Below are positions 11,709 to 23,113 of a DNA stretch of 64,000 nt, one piece after another. Each line of letters opens with the position of its first letter. Positions within the stretch are counted from its first letter, which is position 1. The notes below the pieces were generated by a model. It saw nothing but the letters and a program-made list of their open reading frames with translations, did not search any database and was not told the origin of the DNA. This DNA is from Diaporthe sp. PMI_573. Lineage: Eukaryota > Ascomycota > Sordariomycetes > Diaporthales > Diaporthaceae. The stretch is taken from the NCBI GenBank assembly GCA_021399435.1, contig JAJTUP010000009.1, positions 868,001 to 932,000 of the forward strand. The letters run 5' to 3'. A program made the position numbers and the translations under genes.

Positions 11709-12692
11709 ATGTCCAAGCCATTCGTAGCCGTGGCCGGAGCCACCGGCCAACTAGGCCGGGTCATCGCGACGCTACTCAGACAACGTAACGTCCAAGTCAA
11801 AGCTCTCGTACGCCCCGGGACGGCGCCCTCGCGCACCGAGGCCCTCCGCGCCGCGGGCGTCACAGTGGCAGAGGCAGACCTCGGCGACGTAGCCGCCCTG
11901 ACAAAGAACATGGAAGGCGCGACGTGTGTGGTGTCGGCTCTGAACGGCCTCCGGGACACCATGCACGACACCCAGGGGGCGCTCCTGGACGCCGCCGTCG
12001 CCGCGCGCGTGCCACGCTTCATCCCGTCCGATTACTCGCTCGACTTCACCAAGACGCGGCCCGGCTCGAACCGCAACCTCGACCTTCGCCGCGAGTTCCA
12101 TGCGCGCTTGGACGGCTCCGGCATCGCTTGGACGTCGGTGCTCAACGGCGGCTTCATGGATCTGCTGGCGGGCGGGGCGCCGCTCGTCAACCATGGCCTG
12201 AAGAGGGTGCTGTACTGGGGCAGCGAGGCTCAGAAGCTGGACTTCACCACTGTTGCTGACACGGCTGCCTACACGGCTGCCGTCGCTGCTGATCCGAACC
12301 CGACGCCCCGTTTCCTGCGCATCGCTGGGGATAGCTTCAGCGCCAGGGAGCTCGCGGAAATTGTTAGTCGCGTCCGCGGTGTGACGTATTCGACATTGTG
12401 GGTGGGTAGTACGGGCTTCTTGGAGGGTGCATCAGGCTTCATGAGGCGGTTCTCTGTCGGTGGAGGCGAGCAGGACGTTTTCCCTGCATGGCAAGGCAGT
12501 AAGTGTACCTTGGAATACATGAACCCCGCCCTCAGAATTTAGATGTAGCTGACCAGGGATACTGCAGTGCAATACATGGTCAACATGTATTCAGGAGAGG
12601 GAAAGCTAGATCCACTGGATAATTCCAGGTATCCCGAGTTGAAGTGGACCACGGCCGAGGAATTCCTGGTGCAAAAACAAGGACCTTCATGA
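11709..12692 (+). CDS. NmrA-like / atypical SDR NAD(P)-binding oxidoreductase
   Basis: Two exons, 11709-12498 and 12568-12692, encode 304 residues; the 69-nt intron has GTAAGT and CAG ends, and phase 1 agrees. The N-terminus FVAVAGATGQLGRVIATLL holds the GxxGxxG dinucleotide-binding turn of the NmrA/isoflavone-reductase group of atypical short-chain dehydrogenases. FIPSDYSLDF and the downstream pattern also fit this group, whose members are either NAD(P)H-dependent reductases or redox-sensing regulators with no catalysis. The classical YxxxK catalytic pair is not evident, so a reductase activity should not be assumed. The reading frame is GC-rich. It is convergent with the chitinase gene, 282 bp apart. 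Substrate unknown. Confidence 0.85.
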
Positions 12693-12974
12693 GCGAATTT
12701 GGCGATTGTGCGATTTGTGTAACATCACTGCCAGTGGTATCTAGGTACAGTCGAAGTGACTATGCACGTACATGAGAATATCGGATTTTGCAGCGAATAT
12801 CCATACAAGATCAGGATGGAGAAGATTCAAGGGTGAGAAAGAAGTACAATTATGATGAAATAGTAAAAGTGAAGCCGTATCTCTAGGGCCCATATATATA
12901 CAAAATGAGATTGCCAGTCCCTTGCCTCAATCCGATAATTGGCTCACGCTCTATCTGATGTCCTCCAAGCTCCA

Positions 12975-14470
<1,496 letters not shown>

Positions 14471-14578
14471 GTTGTACAGAACTTGAAGCTAAAAGTAAAT
14501 TGGAATTTATGTAATACTGTGTGTGGACAGGAGAAAGCATCGTCGGACACTTATGCTCAAGGTACTCGAGTGTGGGTG

Positions 14579-14585
14579 TTATATA
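14579..14585 (-). promoter_or_regulatory. TATA box of the chitinase gene
   Basis: On the minus strand the sequence reads TATATAA, 109 bp upstream of the chitinase ATG, a usual spacing for an inducible fungal gene with a short leader. It is the clearest TATA element in the window. Confidence 0.45.
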
Positions 14586-16256
14586 TGTCTAACTTTTTAA
14601 TCAAGAACATCGCGTGTCAATGTAGCATATGTTTTATCAGGCCCGCACGAGACAGATGACCAACGGGATGTCTCTTGTCGACTTCACACGTGGTAGCTTC
14701 ACCTCCAAGCCTGGCAGCCCTCCGGGCAAGAGATTAATATCTCGAGCAGCAGCAACGTTGCCGATTCCTGATTCGCGAGCCCGAGGCGCAGAAAATGCGC
14801 ATCCCCCCTTTTCCTCCAGACAAGGGATAGCAGGGACGTATGATCAAGGTGCCATCACCAGGGCAAGCTTGTTGCCTCGCCTCGTCAGTATCTCGTCTCA
14901 CCAGGTGCCTGTTGGTGTTGGCAAGAAGTGTCCACTTGCCTCCATCCACCAAGCGCGCGACCAGCTGACCGGCCCTCATAGCCAACAGGACAGCCATGTA
15001 ATCTCCCACGGCAGGGCAAAATGGCTGAAACAGTAAAGTGCATTCTGTAGTCGGCACAAGAGGTTGCATCATGTTAATCGTGCGTTAGATGACTGACCCT
15101 GTCATCTGGCCCAGATGGGGCTACAGATGCAGGTACCAACCCGGACAGTCTTGTGAAGTCTTTGTTCCCGAATCGGATATGCTTTGATCATTAACCGAAT
15201 CTCCCTTGCCGTCGAGGCCGACCAATGGAAATAGCCATACGCTGTGCAAAGGGTCCTGGAGGATTTAAGCCTGTCGGTTGGGTGCTTAGTCGTTCCTGGT
15301 GAGTGGTTGCATGTGAGCAAGGGAGAAGGTGGACGAGCCGGGGTTCGTGTGGTCACTTGCTCCTTTTGGAAGTTGTCAAGTTGTGGCCGACACAGGAAAG
15401 GGCCGAGAATCGCTCAACGGGGCGTAACATCGTCTCCCATACTAATCCAGACACGCGCCGCACGATCCCGCGTGCTGTGTGGTTCGGCTTTGATAGTGTG
15501 GGTGTATCCTCAACGAATCACGATCGAGTCGAGTCAACCTCTAAGCCAGGCCTTATCAAAACAACGTGGCCCAAGGTGTCCTCCGGACTTCATGATCGTC
15601 TTGATAAAGCACCTTCTAATCGATGGGATGCATTACGTGGGGTCTCGGCTCAAAATGACAAATCGAACTTTTCCGCCGGTTAGGAGGCAAGGGAGGGTGT
15701 CAGCTGGATTACACCCAGATCTCTTGAGCTGACTGGCTTGACACGCGCACCAGATAGGCCACACCGGTCCCATAAACCGGTAGTTGCGGCAAGTCAATCT
15801 CGGGAGCAGCCGTAGGAAAATTGTTTCCATATTGCTCGGTTGGACTGAAAGGTGAAGTAGTGGCAGCCTGGGCAAGATTTAGCAATACATTCCGGGATAT
15901 GTTACATGGATGCCAATAAATCTGCAACGTTACCCGTTCTACGGCGCAGCGGTTAATGTGGACATTTGGCCCTTCACTCGTCTCCGAGATCCCGGGGCTG
16001 AGGTATCATCCACCATTTTCAATTGGGCAGCCGATGTTCTTGGGGAAATAACACACCAACATTGGACTCATGTTCGCCGCCCCTGTCCGCGAGGGATGCT
16101 TTGTGAACTGGCACGATGGGACATGTCACATCTTTGAACCTGGACCACATGATTAGAGTCAATTCAGTCCGCTTCGACAACGCGTCGCCCCGTCACCAGA
16201 AGTCCACATGAGACAGTTTCCTTCATCACGCTGGCTTCGAATCCATTTCGTAATAG
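14586..16256. other. Gene-free interval of about 1.7 kb
   Basis: Between the chitinase promoter and the 3' end of the UPF0261 gene I find only short, unconserved open frames (for example 14629-15036 and 15244-15732 on plus) without start context, splice structure or known motifs. No repeats or RNA genes were seen. Confidence 0.5.
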
Positions 16257-17629
16257 TCACAGACCTAGAAGCCCAGCCAACGCATCTGCAATATCATGAG
16301 CAAATCCCTCGTCATTGATGTCCCTCTTATCCTCCACCACCCGGATCCCAGATCCCGACAGACCATCCCGCACAGTTGAAAACAGCACACGATCCGCCTC
16401 CTCATCGGCAAAAGGTCCATCGGGTGTAGCAATCATGCTGACTCCCCCAAGTGGCATCCACAGCTGGACCATTTCTGGCCTCTTGGCATGACCCCTCAGC
16501 TTCTCGGCGATGAACTCGCCAACCTGTCGGCACTCCTCTGGCGACGACCTCATCAGTGTCACCGTAGGGTTGTGCTCGTATAACTTCCTGCTCTTGTATT
16601 TCTCGGGGACCGTACTCTTCGGGCCAAAATTCGTCATGTCCGTGGCCCCGAGGCTTATGATATTCGGTATGCCCGCCTCGGCTGCCGCTTCAAGGCGGTC
16701 CTGGCCGGCCGACATGACTCCGCCGGTGCGTAGGTCGCATATCTCGGTCGTCGTCAGGTCAAGCACAGCATCCAACTGTCCCTGCCGCACCAGTCTTTCC
16801 ATAGCCTTTCCGCCGTGCCCTGTTGCGTGAAAGACATATATTTCGACGTCGTGTTTGGACTCGAGATGTTTCCTGATCGCATCGACACCCGGAGTTGTCA
16901 CGCCAAACATTGTGATGCCGATGCGTTTCTTAGACCCGCCTGTTCCCCCTTGTGCGATGTGTGTTCTAGATGCGTACCCCTTTGCAGCGGCTCCGATCGC
17001 AGCCCCTGCGTTGCTGAGAATGTCTTTTAGAACCTGGTTCAGTCCAGCTACGTCTACCACCGAGTATAGCATTGCGATATCAGTCTCGCCCACCAGTGGT
17101 CCCGTGTCGCCGCTGGCAACGGTGGAAACAATCATCTTGGGAAATCCTATTGGCAGGACTTCCCTCATCACCTCGGCTTGCTGACTGTCAGCGAAACGTT
17201 TCTTCTCAATGTTGTGAAGGTTGTAATTGAACAGAGCTGATGCATGTAACTCGATTCCGAAGGAGACGAGGCTGAGAACACGTTACCTGCAAGACTAGTT
17301 CCCCCTGACCCGCCCGCTGTGATGATGCCATGGATCCTGCCCTCGCCGAAGAGCTGCCTTACGGCACGAGACGCGCAAGCCGCCATAAACTTGATGAGTT
17401 CACCTCGGGGCAGTTCAGCTGTCGTTTTGCCTTCGCCGTGATTTGTGACAAGAGTAGCCTGGGTGATGTTGATAGCACTGTGTTCTACATTGTTTCGACC
17501 AACGTCGAGCAAGATAACCTCGGCCGATTCTTGATGTCGAATCTGATCTCTGAGAAAGAGTAGTTCCTGCAGCTTGGTATCACATGTGCCCAAGAGCAGA
17601 ACCGTAGCTGAAGCTCCGGTGTTGGACAT
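16257..17629 (-). CDS. UPF0261 / Tm-1-like ATP-binding domain protein
   Basis: Two exons, 17629-17287 and 17176-16257, encode 420 residues, the usual size of stand-alone UPF0261 proteins. The family forms the N-terminal half of tomato Tm-1, a protein that inhibits tobamovirus RNA replication. Family landmarks are LLLGTCDTKLQEL near the start, AGGSGGTSLA before the intron, LPIGFPKMIVSTVASGDTGP after it, and GVTTPGVDAIRKHLE and FHATGHGGKAMERL in the C-terminal lobe. The 110-nt intron starts GTAACG; the only acceptor that restores the conserved frame is a non-consensus AAG at 17177-17179. It is head-to-head with the TIM-barrel gene at 18240, which encodes the other half of Tm-1. Biochemical activity in fungi is not known. 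Confidence 0.9.
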
Positions 17630-18239
17630 AATTTAGGTCAGAGCGCGGGACTTGCCCAGCTGCCCACAGATCTGTATGATAATAGTAAGTGAGGTGATTG
17701 AGTAGGAACAATGTCAAGGATCTGACAGTTACCGACAAGAACGAAGTGAGAAGAAGCGCCAGTGTGGATGGCAGGAGTGAGATAGGTCAAGCGCCACGAA
17801 TGGCTCGTGGAAAGGTAAACTAATGGCAAACTAAAGATGAATGATGCCTCTCGGGGACAATAAGCCGAGGTGAAAGAATCCTTTTTCAATGTGCTAGGAA
17901 CGAGACAGATTGTTTTCCAGAAATATCAATACCCACAGAGGTAAAGAGGCCCAAAGTCAACAAAAGACTTGAGACCATGGACTGAGGTCAATCCTTCGAT
18001 CGCATAAAACGGGTTTGGGAAGTGGTAGTAGATTCACCTGCCGCTGACAGAACGGGATGAGAGGCACCATTGCGGGGCTTGGGGCCTCATGTGAGGATGT
18101 TCTTCTAGTGACGTCAGGACCAACAGGGTCAGCAAAGATACTCACATCACGAGAGACACATCTCTTGTGATTTTTGATGTTTACTCCAGCTCAACTCGAA
18201 AGACATTCCGCATACCTGTGGCAGGCAAAACACGCAGAC
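17630..18239. promoter_or_regulatory. Shared promoter of the divergent Tm-1-like gene pair
   Basis: 610 bp separate the two start codons. The region contains a perfect CRE palindrome (18109-18116), listed separately. Two upstream ATGs at 18167 and 18174 precede the chosen plus-strand start; the one at 18174 is in frame and would add 22 residues. Confidence 0.6.
18109..18116. promoter_or_regulatory. CRE palindrome TGACGTCA
   Basis: A perfect 8-bp ATF/CREB site lies in the shared promoter, 124 bp upstream of the TIM-barrel start and about 480 bp upstream of the UPF0261 start. Fungal bZIP factors of the Atf1 class bind this sequence in stress-responsive promoters. Only the sequence match is seen. 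Confidence 0.4.
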
Positions 18240-19142
18240 ATGGCTCCGCCGACAAACCGCCAGGAGATCTTGGACCAGCTCCGAAGCCAGGTCGCCAGGG
18301 GTCAAGCCATCGTTGGAGCTGGGGCAGGGATTGGCCTCTCAGCCAAGTTCGTCGAGGAAGGGGGCGGAGACCTGATCATCATATACAACAGCGGCCGATT
18401 TCGAATGGCAGGTCGGGGCTCGTTGGCTGGCCTGATGCCTTACGGCAACGCAAATGATGTGGTCCTGGACATGGCAAGCAGAGAACGCCCTACCCCCGCC
18501 GAGTGCGTTCCAGGGGGCTAACCATGTGTTCTCCAGGCGAATGAGGTTCTGCCCATCGTGAAGCACACCCCAGTGATAGCTGGTGTCTGTGGTACTGATC
18601 CCTTCCGAAGCATGCCTGGGTTCCTCAAGCAGCTGAGGGAGCTGGGGTTCGCCGGAGTGCAGAACTTCCCGACGGTGGGATTGATAGACGGCCAGTTCAG
18701 GGCCAACCTCGAGGAGACAGGCATGTCATATGACCAGGAGGTTGACATGATCCGCCTGGCCCGGGAGATGGACATGTTGACCACACCATACGTTTTCAAC
18801 GTCGATGAGAGCAAGAAGATGGCAGAGGCGGGAGCGGACATTCTTGTGGCCCACATGGGTCTCACTTCATCCGGAAGTATAGGAGCGAGCAGCGGGAAGA
18901 CGCTTGACGACTGTGTCACACTGATCCAGGAGATCCAAGAAGCTGCTGTGGAAATCAAGCCGGACGTGATCGTCCTGTGTCACGGCGGTCCGATTGCGGC
19001 TCCGGATGATGCCAAGTATGTGCTGGAAAGGGTGAAGGGGGTACATGGATTCTACGGAGCATCATCCATGGAGAGATTGCCAGTTGAAGAGGCCATCGCC
19101 AACATTACCAAGACTTTTAAGGCTCTGAGACCCAGTTCATAG
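18240..19142 (+). CDS. TIM-barrel signal transduction (TBST) protein, PEP hydrolase-like; second half of Tm-1-like proteins
   Basis: Two exons, 18240-18473 and 18537-19142, encode 279 residues, matching the length of the TBST domain (PF09370), which forms the C-terminal half of tomato Tm-1 and occurs alone in bacteria. Landmarks are [59 protein letters not shown] and VLCHGGPI. The 63-nt intron is a GC-AG intron: the donor is GCAAGC directly after an ATG codon, with a CTAAC branch point and CAG acceptor. No GT donor nearby keeps the conserved frame [14 protein letters not shown]. The start [10 protein letters not shown] has A at -3. The gene is divergent from the UPF0261 gene. The domain name implies enzymatic or signalling function, but none is established in fungi. 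Confidence 0.9.
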
Positions 19143-19650
19143 GTTAAATGGAAACCATCGTGTCGATGCTCAAGTGATGCAACCCGGCTACAACCCGACC
19201 ATGACTGGGCCAGGGCCAATCTGGAATACAAGATAATGAGCTGCACCCTGTTCCCGCCAGTCACTGCCCCCTGCAAAATAAATCTCAGTAGGTCTTGGGT
19301 TGAGAAGTTATAACTCATGATTACAAGTCTGACATATAAGCCAGCCACAAATGTGTTGCTCGTGAATGTGGTTGTTGGCCTCCACGAAAAGGTGGTTGCA
19401 GACCTGCAGAGTGGGCTGTGGGCAAGCCGCATTCACCCGAGGAGGCGACTCCACTAAAATTCTAGAAGCCGCACCCTTGCAATGACGATTTCCATCATCC
19501 TCCAGTCTGGGTCAATCTTTTACCAATCTCGACCAGAAACCCATCCACTTCCTGCAAACATCCAGCCATCTCCAACTCTATACCTTTCCCTCTTTTGCTT
19601 CGGTTGCTCTTCTTAGCCTTGTCATCATAATCGCAGAACAATCAAGCGCC
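19143..19650. other. Intergenic region upstream of the heme lyase gene
   Basis: About 500 bp between two tandem plus-strand genes. The part nearest the heme lyase start is rich in CT and TTCTT tracts (about 19490-19640), common in fungal core promoters. No gene is seen. Confidence 0.5.
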
Positions 19651-20766
19651 ATGGGTTGGTTCTGGGCTGATGCTACCACCGTTCAAACTCCCTCCGCAGC
19701 CCCTTCGGCGCCAAAGCCGTCCTCATGCCCAGTGCCACATCAACAGCGTGGAGATGCAGCACCACCTGTAAGCCTCTTCCGTTGGCACCTGTTTATATGT
19801 TCCATACTTCGAGACTAACAAGAATCCAGCCAAGCTGTCCTATGCACAACAAGACCGTCGATATCCTAGGCTCCGCAGCGCCATCTCCTCCATCCCCTCC
19901 GCCATCATGTCCCGTCCCACACAACCAAGCCGGCAAGGCCGATGAGGCCTCGTTCCTCTCCAAGATCAACCCTCTCAACTTCATGTTCCGCGAAATATCC
20001 CAAGCACCCGCCCCTAACCAGACGCACGCGCTCCCAGTCGAGCGAGACCCAAGTTCCATTCCCAAGGGCACCGGCGATGGCAACTGGGAGTACCCTTCCC
20101 CCCAGCAGATGTACAACGCCCTTCTGCGCAAGGGTTACACAGACACCGATATCACGGCCGTGGAGAGCATGGTCGCCGTCCACAACTTCCTGAACGAGGG
20201 CGCCTGGGCCGAGGTTGTCGAGTGGGAGAAGCGCTTCGGCGGCGGTCTGTCGCGGGCATGGGAGATCTGCCGCCGTGGAGAGGAGAACGCCGAGGAGACG
20301 CGCCGCGTCCTTGACTGGAAGGCCAACGTCGAGCCCATAGACCCCACCCTCATCCGCTTTCAGGGCCGCCCCAAGGAGATGACTCCCAAGGCCGCCATGT
20401 TCCAGGTCATGGGCTGGTTGTACCCAGCCAAGTTCGGGTGAGTTGATCCCATGCGTGATTTTGGGTTTTCTGCTGCAAAAAAAGGTATTGTAGGGCTAAC
20501 GGCCTGGCAGCACCGAGCCCCCCTTCGACCGTCACGACTGGTACGTCGCTCGAAATGTCAACGGCAAGGAGAAGCAGGTGCGCTACGTGATCGACTACTA
20601 CAGCGGCCCTCCGGAGCCGACCGGCGAGCCCGTTTTCTTCCTCGACGTTCGGCCCGCCCTCACTCCAACCGGCGCCGTTGAGCGGATGATGAGATGGGGC
20701 GGCGACGTCTGGTGGAGGGCCTCGGGAGGAGTAGTACGCGAGGCCAACCAGAGGTCTCAACAGTGA
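19651..20766 (+). CDS. CYC3: Cytochrome c heme lyase (holocytochrome c synthase)
   Basis: Three exons (19651-19767, 19830-20437, 20511-20766; introns 62 and 73 nt) encode 326 residues. The enzyme attaches heme covalently to apocytochrome c in the mitochondrial intermembrane space. The N-terminus MGWFWAD is the family's conserved start. Three Cys-Pro heme-regulatory motifs are visible: CPVP at Cys26, CPMH at Cys41 and CPVP at Cys65. The core follows with [39 protein letters not shown] (containing the heme-contacting His), [12 protein letters not shown] and the C-terminal VIDYYSG and FFLDVRPAL. Introns flank the second and third motif segment. The pattern matches yeast Cyc3 rather than Cyt2 (cytochrome c1 lyase), though some fungal enzymes serve both. 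It is convergent with the small secreted protein gene. Confidence 0.95.
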
Positions 20767-21101
20767 TGTCCCGACCTGTTACTACAATTGGGCAAGCGGG
20801 CACGGCGGTGAAAACATTTTCTGTCAATCCGCGCATTGTTGCATGGTGTGGTGTGGACTAGACTCTGACTTGAAAGCTGGCGTTTGGGACTGGATATACC
20901 GGATGGTGCGTGTTTTCTCAAGGGCCATTTATGCCTGGCCTTGTCACGAGTTACAACCCTCCTCTCTTCTTGTACAGAATTACGACTGGAATGACAGCAG
21001 CACGCAATGTACAACACGACCATTATTATTCGGAGAGAATTAATACCGAAGTTTTCCAACTGATCGTGCCCGACGTCTCAATTACTACTGCTTGACCCAA
21101 T
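20767..21101. other. Convergent 3' flanks
   Basis: 335 bp between the stops of the heme lyase gene and the small secreted protein gene. Short AT-rich stretches are consistent with two poly(A) regions; nothing else is seen. Confidence 0.5.
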
Positions 21102-21830
21102 CTAGGTCGTAGCCGCCAGCTGAGTGACCTGGTCCAGCAACGCCTGGTCCTCCCCGGCCGCGTTCTTTGTTACCTTGTCCCTGAGGTGATCAACCTGTTG
21201 ACCCGCAGCAGCAGGCGGGTTACCCTGTTCGAGTTTTCCTCGTCAGCGACAATCTTCTCGCATACACAGGGCCTGAGCAGGGGAGGAGGAAGAAGCACGA
21301 GCATACCTGAGCCGTCTGGACCCTGCTAACCTGCATGGCCAGGAAGAACTTGGGAACCTTAATGGCAAGGCTCCCGCCGACACTGCGCAGACCAGCCTCG
21401 GTAGCCAGGTACACATTGAGCTGGTCCTGTAGTGTAGCCAGGTCGGCGTCGGCGGGGTCCGCCGGCGTGGCGAAGGTGTCGAGGGCGAACTGGAGCGGAC
21501 TCGAGGAAGACTTCGAGAAGTCGATGTCGCTGAAAGTGGTTGACCCGGACGTCACGTCTGGGACGTTATCAATCGTAGTCCCGGACCCGCACGTAACCGA
21601 GGACTGGATGGATGTGACCGAGTCTTGGACTTCCTGCGGGAGCGCCTCGTTGCCGACCACGAAGCAGGCGTTCTGGCGAGGCTCCAGGGTGGGCGCTACG
21701 GAACGGGTTTGTCAGTCTTTCTTGCTCCGGGGCAGGTATGATGATACCATTGGGCGGTAGAGAGTTACTAACCTGCACCGGTGAGGGAGAGGCTGGCGAG
21801 AGCCAGGGCGAAGGAGGCGGTATAACGCAT
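21102..21830 (-). CDS. Small secreted protein of unknown function
   Basis: Three exons (21830-21773, 21695-21307, 21224-21102), with agreeing phases and GTTAGT/TAG and GTATGC/CAG introns of 77 and 82 nt, encode about 189 residues. The first exon is almost exactly a signal peptide (MRYTASFALALASLSLTGA), followed by APTLEPRQNACFVVGNE. The mature part contains only two cysteines (in NACF and VTCG), which could form one disulfide, then Ser/Thr-rich segments and an amphipathic LQDQLNVYLATEAGLRSVGG region. I do not recognise a family. Size, signal peptide and secretion character fit a fungal effector-like or cell-surface protein, but two cysteines and absence of a domain leave function open. Exon borders are inferred from splice signals and frame. 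Confidence 0.75.
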
Positions 21831-23113
21831 GGCGGAGATTGGAATAGAAGCGCGGGTATCAAAAAGGCGAGACTAAATCACGGCAGGTGAATCGTGCAGA
21901 AGCGACAGGTGAGCCGGCAAAACACAGTCGAGGCGTGAACGATAGAGGCAGGTCCGGCTGCAAAAAAAGGAAGATTATAATTGATATTGGCTGTTGGCTG
22001 AAAGAATGACAGGCCGGGGGAGATCAGTGGATCGGATGAAGATGATCGACAAACCATGCAGGATCAACGAGAAGGGATGGCGTTTATAAACTATTGTAGA
22101 CGCTCTCGCTTTCGTGACGTGCGTCTCTATACCTTGATGCACATCATCGTGGTGGACAGCGCCGACATGCTTCGTGTGACACACATTGGGTTTCACAGGA
22201 TACTGTAGGAGTGGGTCAGTTAATCCCACGATCAACACAGCACAGCAACAGCACAGGTGTAGCAATCGCCCATGTCTAGCCCCTCGAGGGGTACTGTTTT
22301 CGAACATGGTCATCTGATACAAGTTGGACCCCGGGCTGTCAGAAACTCTGATTCCCTGGAGTAGCAGTTTATGCTTAATGGTGGTTGACCTGCGCGCGCC
22401 CCCCTGAGCCGCAGGGTTTCAGGACGCCGCATCAAGCCAGGCGTGCTGCAGACAAGGGGGCGGAGCGAGCCGCCGCAGGGAAAGCTTGGCAGGAGCCGCA
22501 TTGTGTGGGGATGGGGTCAAATAATTCTGGGTACTGAGACTTCACCCTTCTTCCAATTGTTGCGGAATCTTGCAAGCGACCGTCAACAGCTGCCTGCGTT
22601 GTTGGTTCAATAAAGAGCGCCAATCCTCCGTGTCCCCCACAGAATCTCTTGGATCATGCTATGGCTTGTTTCGCGAGTCTCTCCGTGCTCGACTGGTGTG
22701 CCGAGGTCCGATTCCCAGTTTAAATCCCCACTGGCTATCGAGTCCTGTGTTCCTCGTCTATCGCAAAAGTTCAATATGTTCGGCAGCATCCTCTGGAGGG
22801 GCGGTCTCTTCTCCCAAGACAGAGCTGCCTCCCTGGATATTCCACGGTTTGTACAGTGTGTCGATACCGACTGATCCGCATGCTCAGAACAAGTCCACGT
22901 CGGAGATCAAGTATGCGATCTCGCTCTCTGGCTGGCGTGTTTGGCACCGCCCAGGAACGGTCGCCTTCGCGCGCAGGCCACCGTTTGTCGAGCTTTCCGA
23001 CAATGGTTTGCCGGTTTTCATTTGCTGGGTGTCAGACTGGTCAGTCTATTTGTCCAACGGTGCCGCCGTTATCGTTTCGTTGCCAGTTTTGGACTGGTAA
23101 GCAGTTGTGGTCG
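21831..23113. other. Gene-free interval between secreted protein and Zn2Cys6 regulator
   Basis: About 1.28 kb holding the upstream region of the secreted-protein gene and the 3' region of the regulator. Open frames here are unconserved. Part of 22884-23113 may belong to a spliced C-terminal extension of the regulator. Confidence 0.45.

Noticed and set aside
14629..15732. Plus-strand open frames of 135 and 162 residues between the chitinase and UPF0261 genes
   Set aside because: No domain, no splice continuation, composition like non-coding flank, and overlapping alternatives in other frames.
22570..23100. A 176-residue plus-strand open frame opposite the end of the Zn2Cys6 gene
   Set aside because: It is antisense to a possible coding extension and has no recognisable motif.
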